Assembly: GCA_039932715.1 (NCBI GenBank) | Contig: JBDTPN010000041.1 | Span: 1 to 23,341, forward strand | Length of the DNA stretch: 23,341 bases | Source: ZC4RG30 sp039932715 | GTDB taxonomy: Bacteria; Pseudomonadota; Gammaproteobacteria; Steroidobacterales; Steroidobacteraceae | Reading direction: 5' to 3' | Shown here: in pieces, positions 1 through 7,913 of the stretch | How the letters are laid out: each line of letters begins with the position of its first letter | Position numbering within the stretch: position 1 is the first letter of the stretch | Notes under the pieces: model-generated | Database searches by the model: none | What the model saw: only the letters and a program-made list of their open reading frames with translations | What the model was told of the DNA's origin: nothing | Position numbers and translations under genes: made by a program

Positions 1-2
1 AG

Positions 3-245
3 ATGAGCAGCGTCGAAAGCCAAGTCAAAGCCATCGTTGCCGAGCAGCTGGGCGTCAAGGCCGAGCAGGTAACGAACGAGGCGTCATTTGTCGACGATCT
101 CGGCGCTGACTCGCTGGATACCGTTGAGCTGGTGATGGCCCTCGAAGAAGAGTTCGAGATCGAGATTCCGGACGAAGAGGCCGAGAAGATCACCACCGTT
201 CAGCAGGCGATCACCTATATCAACGATCGCCGCGCCAAGGCCTGA
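3..245 (+). CDS. acpP: acyl carrier protein
   Basis: This 80-residue acidic protein carries growing acyl chains on a 4'-phosphopantetheine arm during type II fatty acid synthesis in the cytoplasm. The modification motif GADSLDTVE is intact, with the attachment serine at residue 37, and the length and glutamate-rich helix III match E. coli AcpP (78 aa). The ATG is two bases from the window edge, so its ribosome binding site and promoter are not visible. It is followed after 10 bases by the KAS II gene, the classical acpP-fabF order. Other ACP paralogues exist in bacteria, but this sequence and context fit the housekeeping one. Confidence 0.97.
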   Translation: MSSVESQVKAIVAEQLGVKAEQVTNEASFVDDLGADSLDTVELVMALEEEFEIEIPDEEAEKITTVQQAITYINDRRAKA

Positions 246-255
246 TCACAGCGTT

Positions 256-1503
256 TTGAGCAAGCGGCGTGTAGTCATCACGGGCATGGGCATCGTCTCT
301 CCGGTGGGAAGCACCGTAGAGACGGCCTGGGCCAACGTGCTGGCCGGCAACAGCGGCATCGGACCCATCACGCGGTTTGATGTCAGCGCATTTCCTTGTC
401 GTTTCGGTGGCGCTGTGCAGGGCTTCGACCTTGAACAGTACCTGCCGGCCAAGGAAGCGCGTCGCATGGACGAGTTCATGCACTACGGCATCGCCGCCGG
501 CGTGCAGGCCATGGCCGATTCAGGTCTCGACCTCGAAAAGATCGATCTGGATCGTGCCGGTGTCATCACCGGCTCGGGTATCGGTGGCCTGCAGACCATC
601 GAAGACTCGCACAACGATTTTCTGGCCGCGCAGAACCCGCGCAAGATCTCGCCGTTCTTCGTGCCCTCGACCATCATCAACATGATCTCGGGCCACCTGT
701 CGATACGCTTTGGATTGCGTGGCCCCAACCTCGGCGTCGTCACTGCCTGCACCACGTCCACGCATGCACTGGGTATTGCCATGCGCACCATTCAATATGG
801 CGATGCCGACGTTATCCTGGCTGGCGGGTCCGAAATGGCAACGACGCGCATGGGACTGGGCGGCTTTGGCCAGGCCAAGGCGCTCTCCACTCGCAACGAA
901 TCCCCGCAGGAAGCCAGTCGCCCCTGGGACAAGGATCGCGATGGATTTGTGCTCAGCGATGGAGGCGGCGCCATGGTGCTGGAAGATCTGGATCACGCCC
1001 GTGCGCGCGGTGCGCGCATCTATGCCGAGCTGGCCGGATTCGGCATGAGCGGTGATGCCCACCACATCACGTCGCCTCCGGAAGACGGCAACGGCGCGCG
1101 GCGCGCCATGCAAAGCGCGTTGAAAGACGCGGCGTTGAATCCCGCCGATGTGCAATACGTCAACGCGCATGCCACATCCACGAACCTGGGCGACCTGGCT
1201 GAAACGCACGCCATCAAGGGCGCTTTCGGCGAACACGCCTACAAGCTGGCGGTGAGCTCGACAAAATCCGTCACCGGTCATCTGCTGGGTGCGGCAGGCG
1301 TGCTTGAGGCGATTCTGACTACGCTGGCCATTCGTGACCAGGTCGCACCCGGCACCATGAACCTGCACGCGCCGGATGAAGGTTGCGACCTGGACTACCT
1401 GCCGCTGGCGGCACGCAAGATGCGCATCGACGCAGCGCTGTCGAATTCCTTTGGCTTTGGCGGCACCAACGGCACGTTGGCGCTGCGCGCCTTCAAGGGC
1501 TGA
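256..1503 (+). CDS. fabF: beta-ketoacyl-ACP synthase II (KAS II)
   Basis: FabF condenses malonyl-ACP with acyl-ACP to elongate fatty acids, including the palmitoleoyl to cis-vaccenoyl step. The 415-residue protein has the thiolase-fold active site complete: nucleophile Cys165 in VVTACTTSTHA, His305 in NAHATSTNLGD, and Lys337 and His342 in STKSVTGHLLGAAG. The C-terminal glycine-rich loop NSFGFGGTNG is also present. Length is close to E. coli FabF (413 aa). The only start that keeps the conserved N-terminus (SKRRVVITGMG) is a TTG codon, with no strong Shine-Dalgarno sequence in the 10-base gap after acpP. Expression may therefore depend on coupling to acpP translation. Confidence 0.97.
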   Translation: MSKRRVVITGMGIVSPVGSTVETAWANVLAGNSGIGPITRFDVSAFPCRFGGAVQGFDLEQYLPAKEARRMDEFMHYGIAAGVQAMADSGLDLEKIDLDRAGVITGSGIGGLQTIEDSHNDFLAAQNPRKISPFFVPSTIINMISGHLSIRFGLRGPNLGVVTACTTSTHALGIAMRTIQYGDADVILAGGSEMATTRMGLGGFGQAKALSTRNESPQEASRPWDKDRDGFVLSDGGGAMVLEDLDHARARGARIYAELAGFGMSGDAHHITSPPEDGNGARRAMQSALKDAALNPADVQYVNAHATSTNLGDLAETHAIKGAFGEHAYKLAVSSTKSVTGHLLGAAGVLEAILTTLAIRDQVAPGTMNLHAPDEGCDLDYLPLAARKMRIDAALSNSFGFGGTNGTLALRAFKG

Positions 1504-1518
1504 CGCCGTACTGGCGCC

Positions 1519-2931
1519 ATGAGCGCGCCACAGCTACACGTTGAACCCGTAGCGCTGACGCCGCATACGCTGCTGGCGCTGGCAAGCCGCTGGCCGGAGA
1601 GATACCCCGTCCTGCTCGACAGTGCCGCACAGGGCGCGCTGTCCCATTTCTCGATGCTGGCGGCACTGCCGCGCGCCACGCTCACCATGGATGCCGCCGG
1701 TCACCTGCATGGCTTTGGCAGGGACACTTCCAGCGACCAGGGTTTTCTCACTACGCTTGAACAGCTATGGAATCAGGCTGCAAAAGACGCGCCCGTCCGG
1801 CCGTCGCACCTTCCCTTTGCGGGCGGCTGGATCGTTTATCTGGGCTATGAACTGGCCCGCGAAGTGGAGCCCGCGCTGCGTCCCTTCTGGCCGGCTGCCA
1901 GCCTGGCCGACGCGCGTCCCGTAGCCTGCGCCATGCGCGTTCCCGCCGCGTTGCTACAGGGGGAGGGCGGATCGTTCCTGGTGACCGAACCGGGCGTCAC
2001 TGCGGCAGAGCGCGCGCGTATTCTGGATGACGTGCGCCAGGTAGGCGACCCCGCAGTGGCACGTCAGTTGGCCGCAGCGGATGCCAGTGCCGTGCCGCTG
2101 GAACTGGCCGAGGAATCACCCGATGCCTATCTCGCGCGGGTTGTGCGCGCGCAGGAATATATTCGCGCCGGGGATATCTACCAGGCCAACCTGTCGCGCC
2201 CCTGGCGCGCCAGGCTGCCGGATAACTATTCACTGGCGGCGTTATACCGGCGGTTACGCACCACCAACCCCGCGCCGTTTGCGGCGCTGGCGCAGTTCGG
2301 GGATTTCACGATTCTGTCTTCTTCGCCCGAACGCCTGCTGCAGATACGTGGACGTCGCGTGGATACGCGACCCATCGCAGGCACGCATCCACGTGGCGCC
2401 ACTGCGGCGGATGACCGGGCGCTGGCCGCCGCATTGATCGCACATCCCAAGGAACGCGCCGAACATGTGATGCTGATTGACCTGGCGCGCAACGACCTGG
2501 GGCGGGTATGCGTGGGCGGCAGCGTCAAGGTGGATGAATACATGGCGGTCGAAACTTATGCCCATGTGCATCACATTGTTTCCAATGTGACGGGAGAACT
2601 GCGCCCCGAAGTAACTCCCATAGAGGCGCTGCGCGCTGTGTTCCCCGGCGGAACCATCAGCGGCGTGCCCAAGGTGCGCTGCATGCAGATCATCGCTGAA
2701 CTGGAAGCCGCGCCGCGTGGCCCCTACACCGGCAGCCTGGGCTACCTCAACCACGATGGCTGGGGAGACTTCAATATTTTGATTCGCACGATTTCCGTGC
2801 TGGGCAGGCAACTGGAGCTGCGCGCCGGCGCGGGAATCGTGGCTGACTCCAGACCCGAGCGCGAATTGGAGGAATCGCGCGCCAAGGCGCGTGGCATGGT
2901 GCTGGCACTTGCGCCCAGGATGGCGTCATGA
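1519..2931 (+). CDS. pabB: aminodeoxychorismate synthase component I
   Basis: PabB converts chorismate plus ammonia, supplied by a PabA/TrpG glutaminase, into 4-amino-4-deoxychorismate for folate synthesis. The 470-residue protein has an N-terminal anthranilate-synthase-like region (about 1-150) and a chorismate-binding domain (about 200-465). Visible motifs are SSSPERLL (267-274), ETYAHVHHIVSNVTGEL (345-361), FPGGTISGVPK (375-385) and GPYTGSLGY (401-409). The motif that reads PIKGT in E. coli PabB, with its catalytic lysine, reads PIAGT here (285-289), as in TrpE. The immediate overlap with pabC (ATGA) supports PabB rather than anthranilate synthase. No pabA/trpG is in the window, so the glutaminase must be encoded elsewhere. 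Confidence 0.9.
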   Translation: MSAPQLHVEPVALTPHTLLALASRWPERYPVLLDSAAQGALSHFSMLAALPRATLTMDAAGHLHGFGRDTSSDQGFLTTLEQLWNQAAKDAPVRPSHLPFAGGWIVYLGYELAREVEPALRPFWPAASLADARPVACAMRVPAALLQGEGGSFLVTEPGVTAAERARILDDVRQVGDPAVARQLAAADASAVPLELAEESPDAYLARVVRAQEYIRAGDIYQANLSRPWRARLPDNYSLAALYRRLRTTNPAPFAALAQFGDFTILSSSPERLLQIRGRRVDTRPIAGTHPRGATAADDRALAAALIAHPKERAEHVMLIDLARNDLGRVCVGGSVKVDEYMAVETYAHVHHIVSNVTGELRPEVTPIEALRAVFPGGTISGVPKVRCMQIIAELEAAPRGPYTGSLGYLNHDGWGDFNILIRTISVLGRQLELRAGAGIVADSRPERELEESRAKARGMVLALAPRMAS

Positions 2932-3755
2932 ACCTGCCGCTTGCCGTACTGGTGGATGGAGAACCCTGGCCGCTGCAAGGGCAAACGCTGTGGCCAACGG
3001 ATCGTGGCCTGCACTATGGCGATGGCCTGTTCGAGACAATGATGGTGCGCGGCGGGCACGTGCGTTTTGCGGCCCTGCACCGCGCACGGCTGACCGCCGG
3101 TTGCGCGCGCCTGCGGATCGCCATAGCCCAGGCGTCGCTGTGGGAGCAGGCCACCACCCTTGCACGTGAGCACGGCGACGCTGTGCTCAAACTGCTGGTC
3201 ACACGCGGGTCCATGACCCAGCGCGGCTACGGGACCAGTGGCGACGAAACCGGCCGCACATTGCTGTTGGCCTACCCGGCGCCCGCGGGCCTGCAGCCCA
3301 CCGACATCAGCGTGGTGTCCCTGCAGGCCAGGTTGGGCGAAAACGCCACCTTGGCCGGCATCAAGCACTGCAATCGCCTCGAACAGGTGGTGGGCAGGAT
3401 GGAATTGCAGCCCGGCACCTTCGAGGGGTTGATGTCCAGTAGCTCCGGCCGTTTGATATCGGGCACCATGAGCAATGTATTCCTCGACACGGAAGTCGGC
3501 CTGGTGACCCCTTCACTGGAGCTGTGCGGAATTGCCGGCGTCATGCGCGCCGTGGTGCTGCGCGAGGCCGCTGCCATGGGAATGCCCGTGCGCGTTGGCA
3601 ACCTGCCAGCCGCTGCACTGGATGACTGCCGGGCCGCTTTCCTCACCAACGTCCGACTGGGCGTGTTGCCCATCACCCGCCTCAACGGTCGCGCGCTGCC
3701 CATCAGTGACGAGGCGCGTGCACTGGCAGCCCGGGTCGCATCCCTTGAGAACTGA
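2928..3755 (+). CDS. pabC: aminodeoxychorismate lyase
   Basis: PabC is a PLP-dependent fold-type IV enzyme that splits aminodeoxychorismate into p-aminobenzoate and pyruvate. At 275 residues it matches the family's usual length. The PLP lysine is Lys146 in GIKHCNRLEQ, the motif shared with E. coli PabC (GIKHLNRLEQ), and the early DRGLHYGDGLFET block (26-38) is typical. At the position where fold-type IV enzymes normally keep a glutamate that contacts the PLP ring nitrogen, this protein reads LISGTMSNVF, with Ser178 instead. Its ATG overlaps the pabB stop by four bases (ATGA), so the two genes are translationally coupled. D-amino-acid or branched-chain aminotransferase is the alternative, but context makes PabC much more likely. 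Confidence 0.92.
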   Translation: MNLPLAVLVDGEPWPLQGQTLWPTDRGLHYGDGLFETMMVRGGHVRFAALHRARLTAGCARLRIAIAQASLWEQATTLAREHGDAVLKLLVTRGSMTQRGYGTSGDETGRTLLLAYPAPAGLQPTDISVVSLQARLGENATLAGIKHCNRLEQVVGRMELQPGTFEGLMSSSSGRLISGTMSNVFLDTEVGLVTPSLELCGIAGVMRAVVLREAAAMGMPVRVGNLPAAALDDCRAAFLTNVRLGVLPITRLNGRALPISDEARALAARVASLEN

Positions 3756-3758
3756 GCC

Positions 3759-4820
3759 ATGAAAATGCGCGACCGTATTGGCCTGACCCTGGTGGTGCTG
3801 CTCGCGGCAGCGGCATTGGCCGCGCTGCTGGGATGGATTGCAGTACAGCGCGCCGCCAACCAGCCCGGTGTTGCCGTGACCGTGCAGGACTTCGAAGTGG
3901 CAAAGGGAGCGACGCTGCGCACCATCCTGCGATCACTCGAACAAAAGGAGTTGATCACCAGCGCCCGCAACCTGGAGCTATACCTGCGCTGCTGCCAGCG
4001 CGGTACCAGTTTCACCGGTGAAGGCATCAAGGCCGGACGTTACCGCATACCGCCGGGACAGGTGCCGCTGTCCATACTGCGGCAACTGACCGACGGCCGC
4101 GTGGTGCTCGAACAGGTCACCATCATCGAAGGCTGGACGTTCTCACAGATGCGCGCGGAACTGGAGCACCACAAATCCATACAGCCGACAATGAGTGCGC
4201 GCTCCGATGCCGACATCATGCAAGCCTTGCAGAATCCCGGTCTTGCCGCTGAAGGGCGCTTCGCCCCTGACACCTATTCGTTCGCACCTGGCACCACCGA
4301 CCTGCAATTGCTGCGCATGGCCTTCGAGGCGCAACGTCGCACGCTCGAAGACGCCTGGAAATCCCGCGCACCAGATTTGCCACTCAACACAATGGATGAA
4401 GCACTGGTGCTGGCTTCAATTGTCGAAAAGGAAACGGGCCTGGCCAGCGAGCGCGCCCGAGTGGCCGGCGTGTTCATCAACAGGCTGCGCAAGAGCATGC
4501 GCCTGCAGTCCGATCCCACAGTGATCTACGGCATCCGTGATCACTACGACGGCAACATCCGCAAGCGTGACCTCACCACCGACACGCCTTACAACTCCTA
4601 CACACGCGACGGCCTGCCGCCCACGCCCATCGCCTTGCCCGGCCGCGACTCAATCGTCGCGACCCTGCATCCGGAAAAGACCGACGCATTGTTTTTCGTC
4701 GCCACCGGTGACGGCAGCGGTGGTCACTATTTCTCTGCCACAGTCAGCGAACACAACCAGGCAGTGCAACGCTACCTGGATCGCCTGCGACGCGTGGAAC
4801 CCGCAGCTGAGAAGCCATGA
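3759..4820 (+). CDS. mltG: endolytic murein transglycosylase (YceG family)
   Basis: MltG is an inner-membrane lytic transglycosylase that cuts nascent peptidoglycan strands and terminates glycan polymerisation. The 353-residue protein begins with one N-terminal transmembrane helix (about residues 8-29) and is otherwise periplasmic. A LysM-like segment (about 40-115) is followed by the YceG catalytic domain with ASIVEKETG (219-227), containing the conserved active-site glutamate, then RLQSDPTVIYG (248-258) and the PYNSYTRDGLPPTPI block (277-291). It lies three bases after pabC and overlaps tmk by four bases (ATGA). The pabC-mltG-tmk-holB order is the same as in E. coli. Confidence 0.96.
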   Translation: MKMRDRIGLTLVVLLAAAALAALLGWIAVQRAANQPGVAVTVQDFEVAKGATLRTILRSLEQKELITSARNLELYLRCCQRGTSFTGEGIKAGRYRIPPGQVPLSILRQLTDGRVVLEQVTIIEGWTFSQMRAELEHHKSIQPTMSARSDADIMQALQNPGLAAEGRFAPDTYSFAPGTTDLQLLRMAFEAQRRTLEDAWKSRAPDLPLNTMDEALVLASIVEKETGLASERARVAGVFINRLRKSMRLQSDPTVIYGIRDHYDGNIRKRDLTTDTPYNSYTRDGLPPTPIALPGRDSIVATLHPEKTDALFFVATGDGSGGHYFSATVSEHNQAVQRYLDRLRRVEPAAEKP

Positions 4821-5479
4821 CCCGCGGCCGCTTCATCACCTTCGAAGGCATCGAGGGCGCAGGCAAGTCCAGCCTGATGCGGACAGTGGCCGCCGCACTG
4901 GCGGCTCAAGAAGGCGCACTGCCCACAGGTCGCGCCATCATCACCACCCGCGAGCCTGGGGGCACATCGCTGGCTGAAGACATTCGCGCGCTGGTGCTGG
5001 GCCGACGCGAAACCGGCATGCCGCCGGCCACGGAACTGCTGCTGATGTTTGCTGCGCGTTCTGCCCACGTCGCGCAGCTGATCGAACCGGCGCTGGCGCG
5101 CGGCGACTGGGTGTTATGCGATCGATTCACCGATGCCAGCCGCGCCTACCAGGGCGGGGGACGCGGGGTCGATACCCACAGCATCGAAGCGCTGGCGCGA
5201 ATGGCGCATCCAGGCCTCACGCCTGACCTGACCCTGCTGCTGGATCTGCCGCCAGAAGTTGGCCTGCAACGAGTGCGCGTACGCGGCGACGCCGGCGACC
5301 GGTTCGAGGACGAGGCGCTGGGTTTCTTTGCCCGCGTGCGTGCGCGTTACCTCGAGTTGGCGCGCCATGATCCGCAGCGCATCCGATTGCTCGATGCCAC
5401 CCAATCTCCCGACGCATTGCTGCAACAGGCCATGGCGCTGCTGCGCGCGCTGGACAGTGCAGGGCGCAACGCACCGTGA
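4817..5479 (+). CDS. tmk: thymidylate kinase
   Basis: Tmk phosphorylates dTMP to dTDP, an essential step in dTTP supply for DNA synthesis. The 220-residue protein has the P-loop FEGIEGAGKSS (9-19), the DR(Y/F) nucleoside-binding motif in VLCDRFTDAS, and the lid region around RVRVRGDAGDRFE, all expected for bacterial TMPKs. The ATG overlaps the mltG stop (ATGA), and the stop overlaps the GTG start of holB (GTGA), so it sits inside a translationally coupled chain. Nothing about it looks unusual. Confidence 0.97.
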   Translation: MTRGRFITFEGIEGAGKSSLMRTVAAALAAQEGALPTGRAIITTREPGGTSLAEDIRALVLGRRETGMPPATELLLMFAARSAHVAQLIEPALARGDWVLCDRFTDASRAYQGGGRGVDTHSIEALARMAHPGLTPDLTLLLDLPPEVGLQRVRVRGDAGDRFEDEALGFFARVRARYLELARHDPQRIRLLDATQSPDALLQQAMALLRALDSAGRNAP

Positions 5480-6459
5480 CCTCGTCCAGAAACTCATTGC
5501 CTCCCTGGCTGGAAAAAGCCGCCCAACAACTGGAAACCGCGCGCGTCAACCAGCGCATGCCGCACGCCATGCTGCTGCACGAAGCCCCCGGCGCCGGTGG
5601 CGCACTGTTCGCGACCTATGCAGCACAGCTGTTGTTGTGCACAGGCAGCACTCCGGCCTGCGGCCAGTGCCGCAGCTGCCAGCGCGTGGCGCGCAATGAG
5701 CATCCGGATTTCCGCGTCATCGTGCCCGATCCGGAACTCAAGCTGGGCCAGATCACGGTGGACCAGGTACGCGACCTGGGCCAGCAATTGTCGCTGTCCA
5801 GTCATGAAGGCGCGGGTACCTGCGTTGTGATAACGCCAGCCCATGCGCTCAACCGCTTTTCAGCCAATGCGCTGCTCAAGACTCTGGAAGAGCCCAGGCC
5901 CGGCGTGCTGCTGATATTGCTGACGTCTTCCCCCAGCCTGTTGCCGGCAACACTGCGCAGTCGCTGCCTGCGCCTGCGCCTGCCTGCACCCGATCGCGAA
6001 ACGGCGCTGGCGTGGCTTCAGGCGCAGCGCCCGTCTGGACGCGAGGCCTGGTCGGCTGCGCTGGATGTACTGGGCATGGCTCCACTGGAGGCCCTGGAGG
6101 CCAACCTGGATCAGCTGCAGGGCATACGCAGGGATGTGCTGGCAATGCTCCAGGACGCTCAGGCTGGCCGGGTGGATGTGGTCCGCACGGCAGCCCAGTG
6201 GTCGAAGGATGACCTGGGGCTGCGACTGCGCTGCATTGAGAACTGTCTCACAGGGTCGGTGGTGCGAGCCCCGGGAGTGCGCCCTGACGCGCCCGAACTG
6301 CGTGCTGGAGCGCAGTTGCAAACGGGGGGTTTGGACATAAATATACGCAGCGCCCTGGAACAGGTGGCGGGTGTGCGCGAACTGCAACGGCAGCTGCGCA
6401 CTTCGCTCAACAAGACCATGGCGCTGGAACGTTATTTCTGGCAGCTGAATTCAGGATGA
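5476..6459 (+). CDS. holB: DNA polymerase III delta' subunit
   Basis: HolB is the delta' subunit of the clamp loader that places the beta sliding clamp on DNA. The 327-residue protein has an AAA+ fold with a four-cysteine zinc module (Cys55, Cys62, Cys65, Cys68), the conserved NALLKTLEEP helix (131-140) and the SRC motif LRSRC (160-164) that supplies an arginine finger to the neighbouring subunit. The would-be Walker A, EAPGAGGALFA (36-46), lacks the lysine; this is normal for delta', which does not hydrolyse ATP. The start is GTG, overlapping the tmk stop as GTGA, and the stop overlaps the pilZ ATG as ATGA. Confidence 0.95.
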   Translation: MTSSRNSLPPWLEKAAQQLETARVNQRMPHAMLLHEAPGAGGALFATYAAQLLLCTGSTPACGQCRSCQRVARNEHPDFRVIVPDPELKLGQITVDQVRDLGQQLSLSSHEGAGTCVVITPAHALNRFSANALLKTLEEPRPGVLLILLTSSPSLLPATLRSRCLRLRLPAPDRETALAWLQAQRPSGREAWSAALDVLGMAPLEALEANLDQLQGIRRDVLAMLQDAQAGRVDVVRTAAQWSKDDLGLRLRCIENCLTGSVVRAPGVRPDAPELRAGAQLQTGGLDINIRSALEQVAGVRELQRQLRTSLNKTMALERYFWQLNSG

Positions 6460-6833
6460 CCATGTCGCCTCGAGATGCTACTTCACGATCCGGGATCAAC
6501 AAGCCAGGACTGCTGACGCTTACCATCAAGGATAAGAGCGCGTTGTACATGGCGTTCATGCCCTTCGTGCGCAATGGCGGCCTGTTCATTCCCACCAACA
6601 GCAACTACCGGCTGGGCGATGAAGTATTCATGCTGCTGAACCTGATGGGCGAGGATGAAAAGCTGCCTGTCGCCGGACGCGTCATCTGGGTGACGCCGCG
6701 AGGCGCGCAGGGCAAGCGCACCGCGGGCATCGGCGTGCAGTTCAGTGACCAGGATCGCGGCCAGACGCAGAAGCGCATTGAGAACTACCTGGCCGGCGCA
6801 CTGTCCGGCGAGAAATCCACGCACACCATGTAG
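6456..6833 (+). CDS. pilZ: PilZ-domain type IV pilus assembly protein
   Basis: This 125-residue single-domain protein matches the PilZ required for type IV pilus biogenesis in Pseudomonas and Xanthomonas, and it sits in the same place directly after holB. Core strands are visible in FVRNGGLFIPT, GDEVFMLLNLM, AGRVIWVTPRG and AGIGVQFSD. The N-terminal RxxxR and the (D/N)xSxxG motifs that bind cyclic di-GMP in other PilZ domains are not seen, as in the family's founding member, so it probably acts by protein contacts rather than by binding the nucleotide. The first ATG overlaps the holB stop; a second ATG two codons later (6462) is an equally possible start. Confidence 0.9.
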   Translation: MTMSPRDATSRSGINKPGLLTLTIKDKSALYMAFMPFVRNGGLFIPTNSNYRLGDEVFMLLNLMGEDEKLPVAGRVIWVTPRGAQGKRTAGIGVQFSDQDRGQTQKRIENYLAGALSGEKSTHTM

Positions 6834-6836
6834 CGG

Positions 6837-7913
6837 TCAGGCCGGCATGGCCCGCCGCAGACCGCGCTCCATGGACGACAACCCGCCCTTGAGCACAAAG
6901 GCATTGAAGCCTTTCTCGACCAGAATAAATGCAGCGGCAGAACTGCGGCGACCGGTATCGCAATAGATGACGTACGGCTTTTCCTTGTCGAGTGCCGAGA
7001 GCTTGAGGCGGATGAAATAAAGCGGCACATTGAGCGCGCCTTCCACTGCCAGGTTCTGGAATTCCGAGGGCAGGCGCACATCCAGCCACGCGCCGCCCTT
7101 GGCCACGATATCCTCGGCTTGTTCCGCGTCCACCCATTGCAGCAACGGCTCGTTCATCAGCTCGCGGAAATCATTCTTCTTGAGCCGCATGAGTACGCCT
7201 TCGGTGACCATGGTCACCGTGGCATTGCGCTTGGATTCAGAGATCAGCGACTCCTCGCCAAAGGTGTCGCCAACGCCCAGCTCCGCCAGCTTGATGCCGG
7301 CCTTGTTGAGTGGTGTTTCGCGCGTCACCACGCAGCGGCCACTGACGATGGCGTAGAAAAAATCCCCTTCGGCACCCTGGCGTATCACCACATCACCAGC
7401 GCGATGCGGCACCCGCTCCATGCGCATGAAGATTGCCTGGATATTGGCAGGAGGTATCCGCTGCATGGCGCGGCTCTGCAGCAACGTTGTCATCCAGTCG
7501 TCGCCCTCGGCATTCTGGAACTGGGTCTGCAGCTCCGACACTTCATAGGTGCCGGTCTGGTCCCAGGTGATCATTACGTCCAGCAGTTCGCTGTCGATGG
7601 CCAGGTATTCAACGCGATCCATGGCCCGGGCAGTGGTCTGGCGCGGCACCTTGGGCACCAGCGGATTGCGCGCTTCAGGAGTACCGCCCTTGATCACCCC
7701 AATCGTGCGGTTGTCCTCGCGCAGCTCGATGGTGCCGGAGACAATCCAGATGGTGCGTTTGTCGGTGTCGCCTTCCTTGAAAAGCGGTCGGCCGGCTTCA
7801 AGTTCGCGAACAAATACCTTGCGTGCCAGTGCCGCCTGGTTTTCCTTTCTCAGACCATCCAATGGCGCAAACTGGCGCAGCAAAGGCACATCTACCGGGC
7901 GTCCGTCGGTCAT
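6837..7913 (-). CDS. two cyclic-nucleotide-binding-like domains fused to rhodanese
   Basis: The 358-residue soluble protein has a degenerate cNMP-binding-like domain (about 15-110), a second cNMP domain (about 155-255) and a C-terminal rhodanese domain (about 262-350). The second domain keeps a phosphate-binding-cassette pattern in GDTFGEESLISESKRNATV, with Glu220 and Arg229 in the expected places; the first does not. The rhodanese loop is CDTGRRS with Cys318 as the persulfide-forming residue, and LKGGL follows in the usual place. There is no DNA-binding helix-turn-helix, so it is not a CRP-type regulator. The likely role is nucleotide-controlled sulfur transfer or sensing (inference). Its ATG overlaps the stop of the upstream beta-oxidation gene (ATGA), implying coupled translation. 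Confidence 0.88.
   Translation of the reverse strand: MTDGRPVDVPLLRQFAPLDGLRKENQAALARKVFVRELEAGRPLFKEGDTDKRTIWIVSGTIELREDNRTIGVIKGGTPEARNPLVPKVPRQTTARAMDRVEYLAIDSELLDVMITWDQTGTYEVSELQTQFQNAEGDDWMTTLLQSRAMQRIPPANIQAIFMRMERVPHRAGDVVIRQGAEGDFFYAIVSGRCVVTRETPLNKAGIKLAELGVGDTFGEESLISESKRNATVTMVTEGVLMRLKKNDFRELMNEPLLQWVDAEQAEDIVAKGGAWLDVRLPSEFQNLAVEGALNVPLYFIRLKLSALDKEKPYVIYCDTGRRSSAAAFILVEKGFNAFVLKGGLSSMERGLRRAMPA

Noticed and set aside
5583..5615. HolB as a defective protein because its Walker A lacks the lysine
   Set aside because: The delta' subunit normally does not bind or hydrolyse ATP, so the degenerate P-loop is expected.
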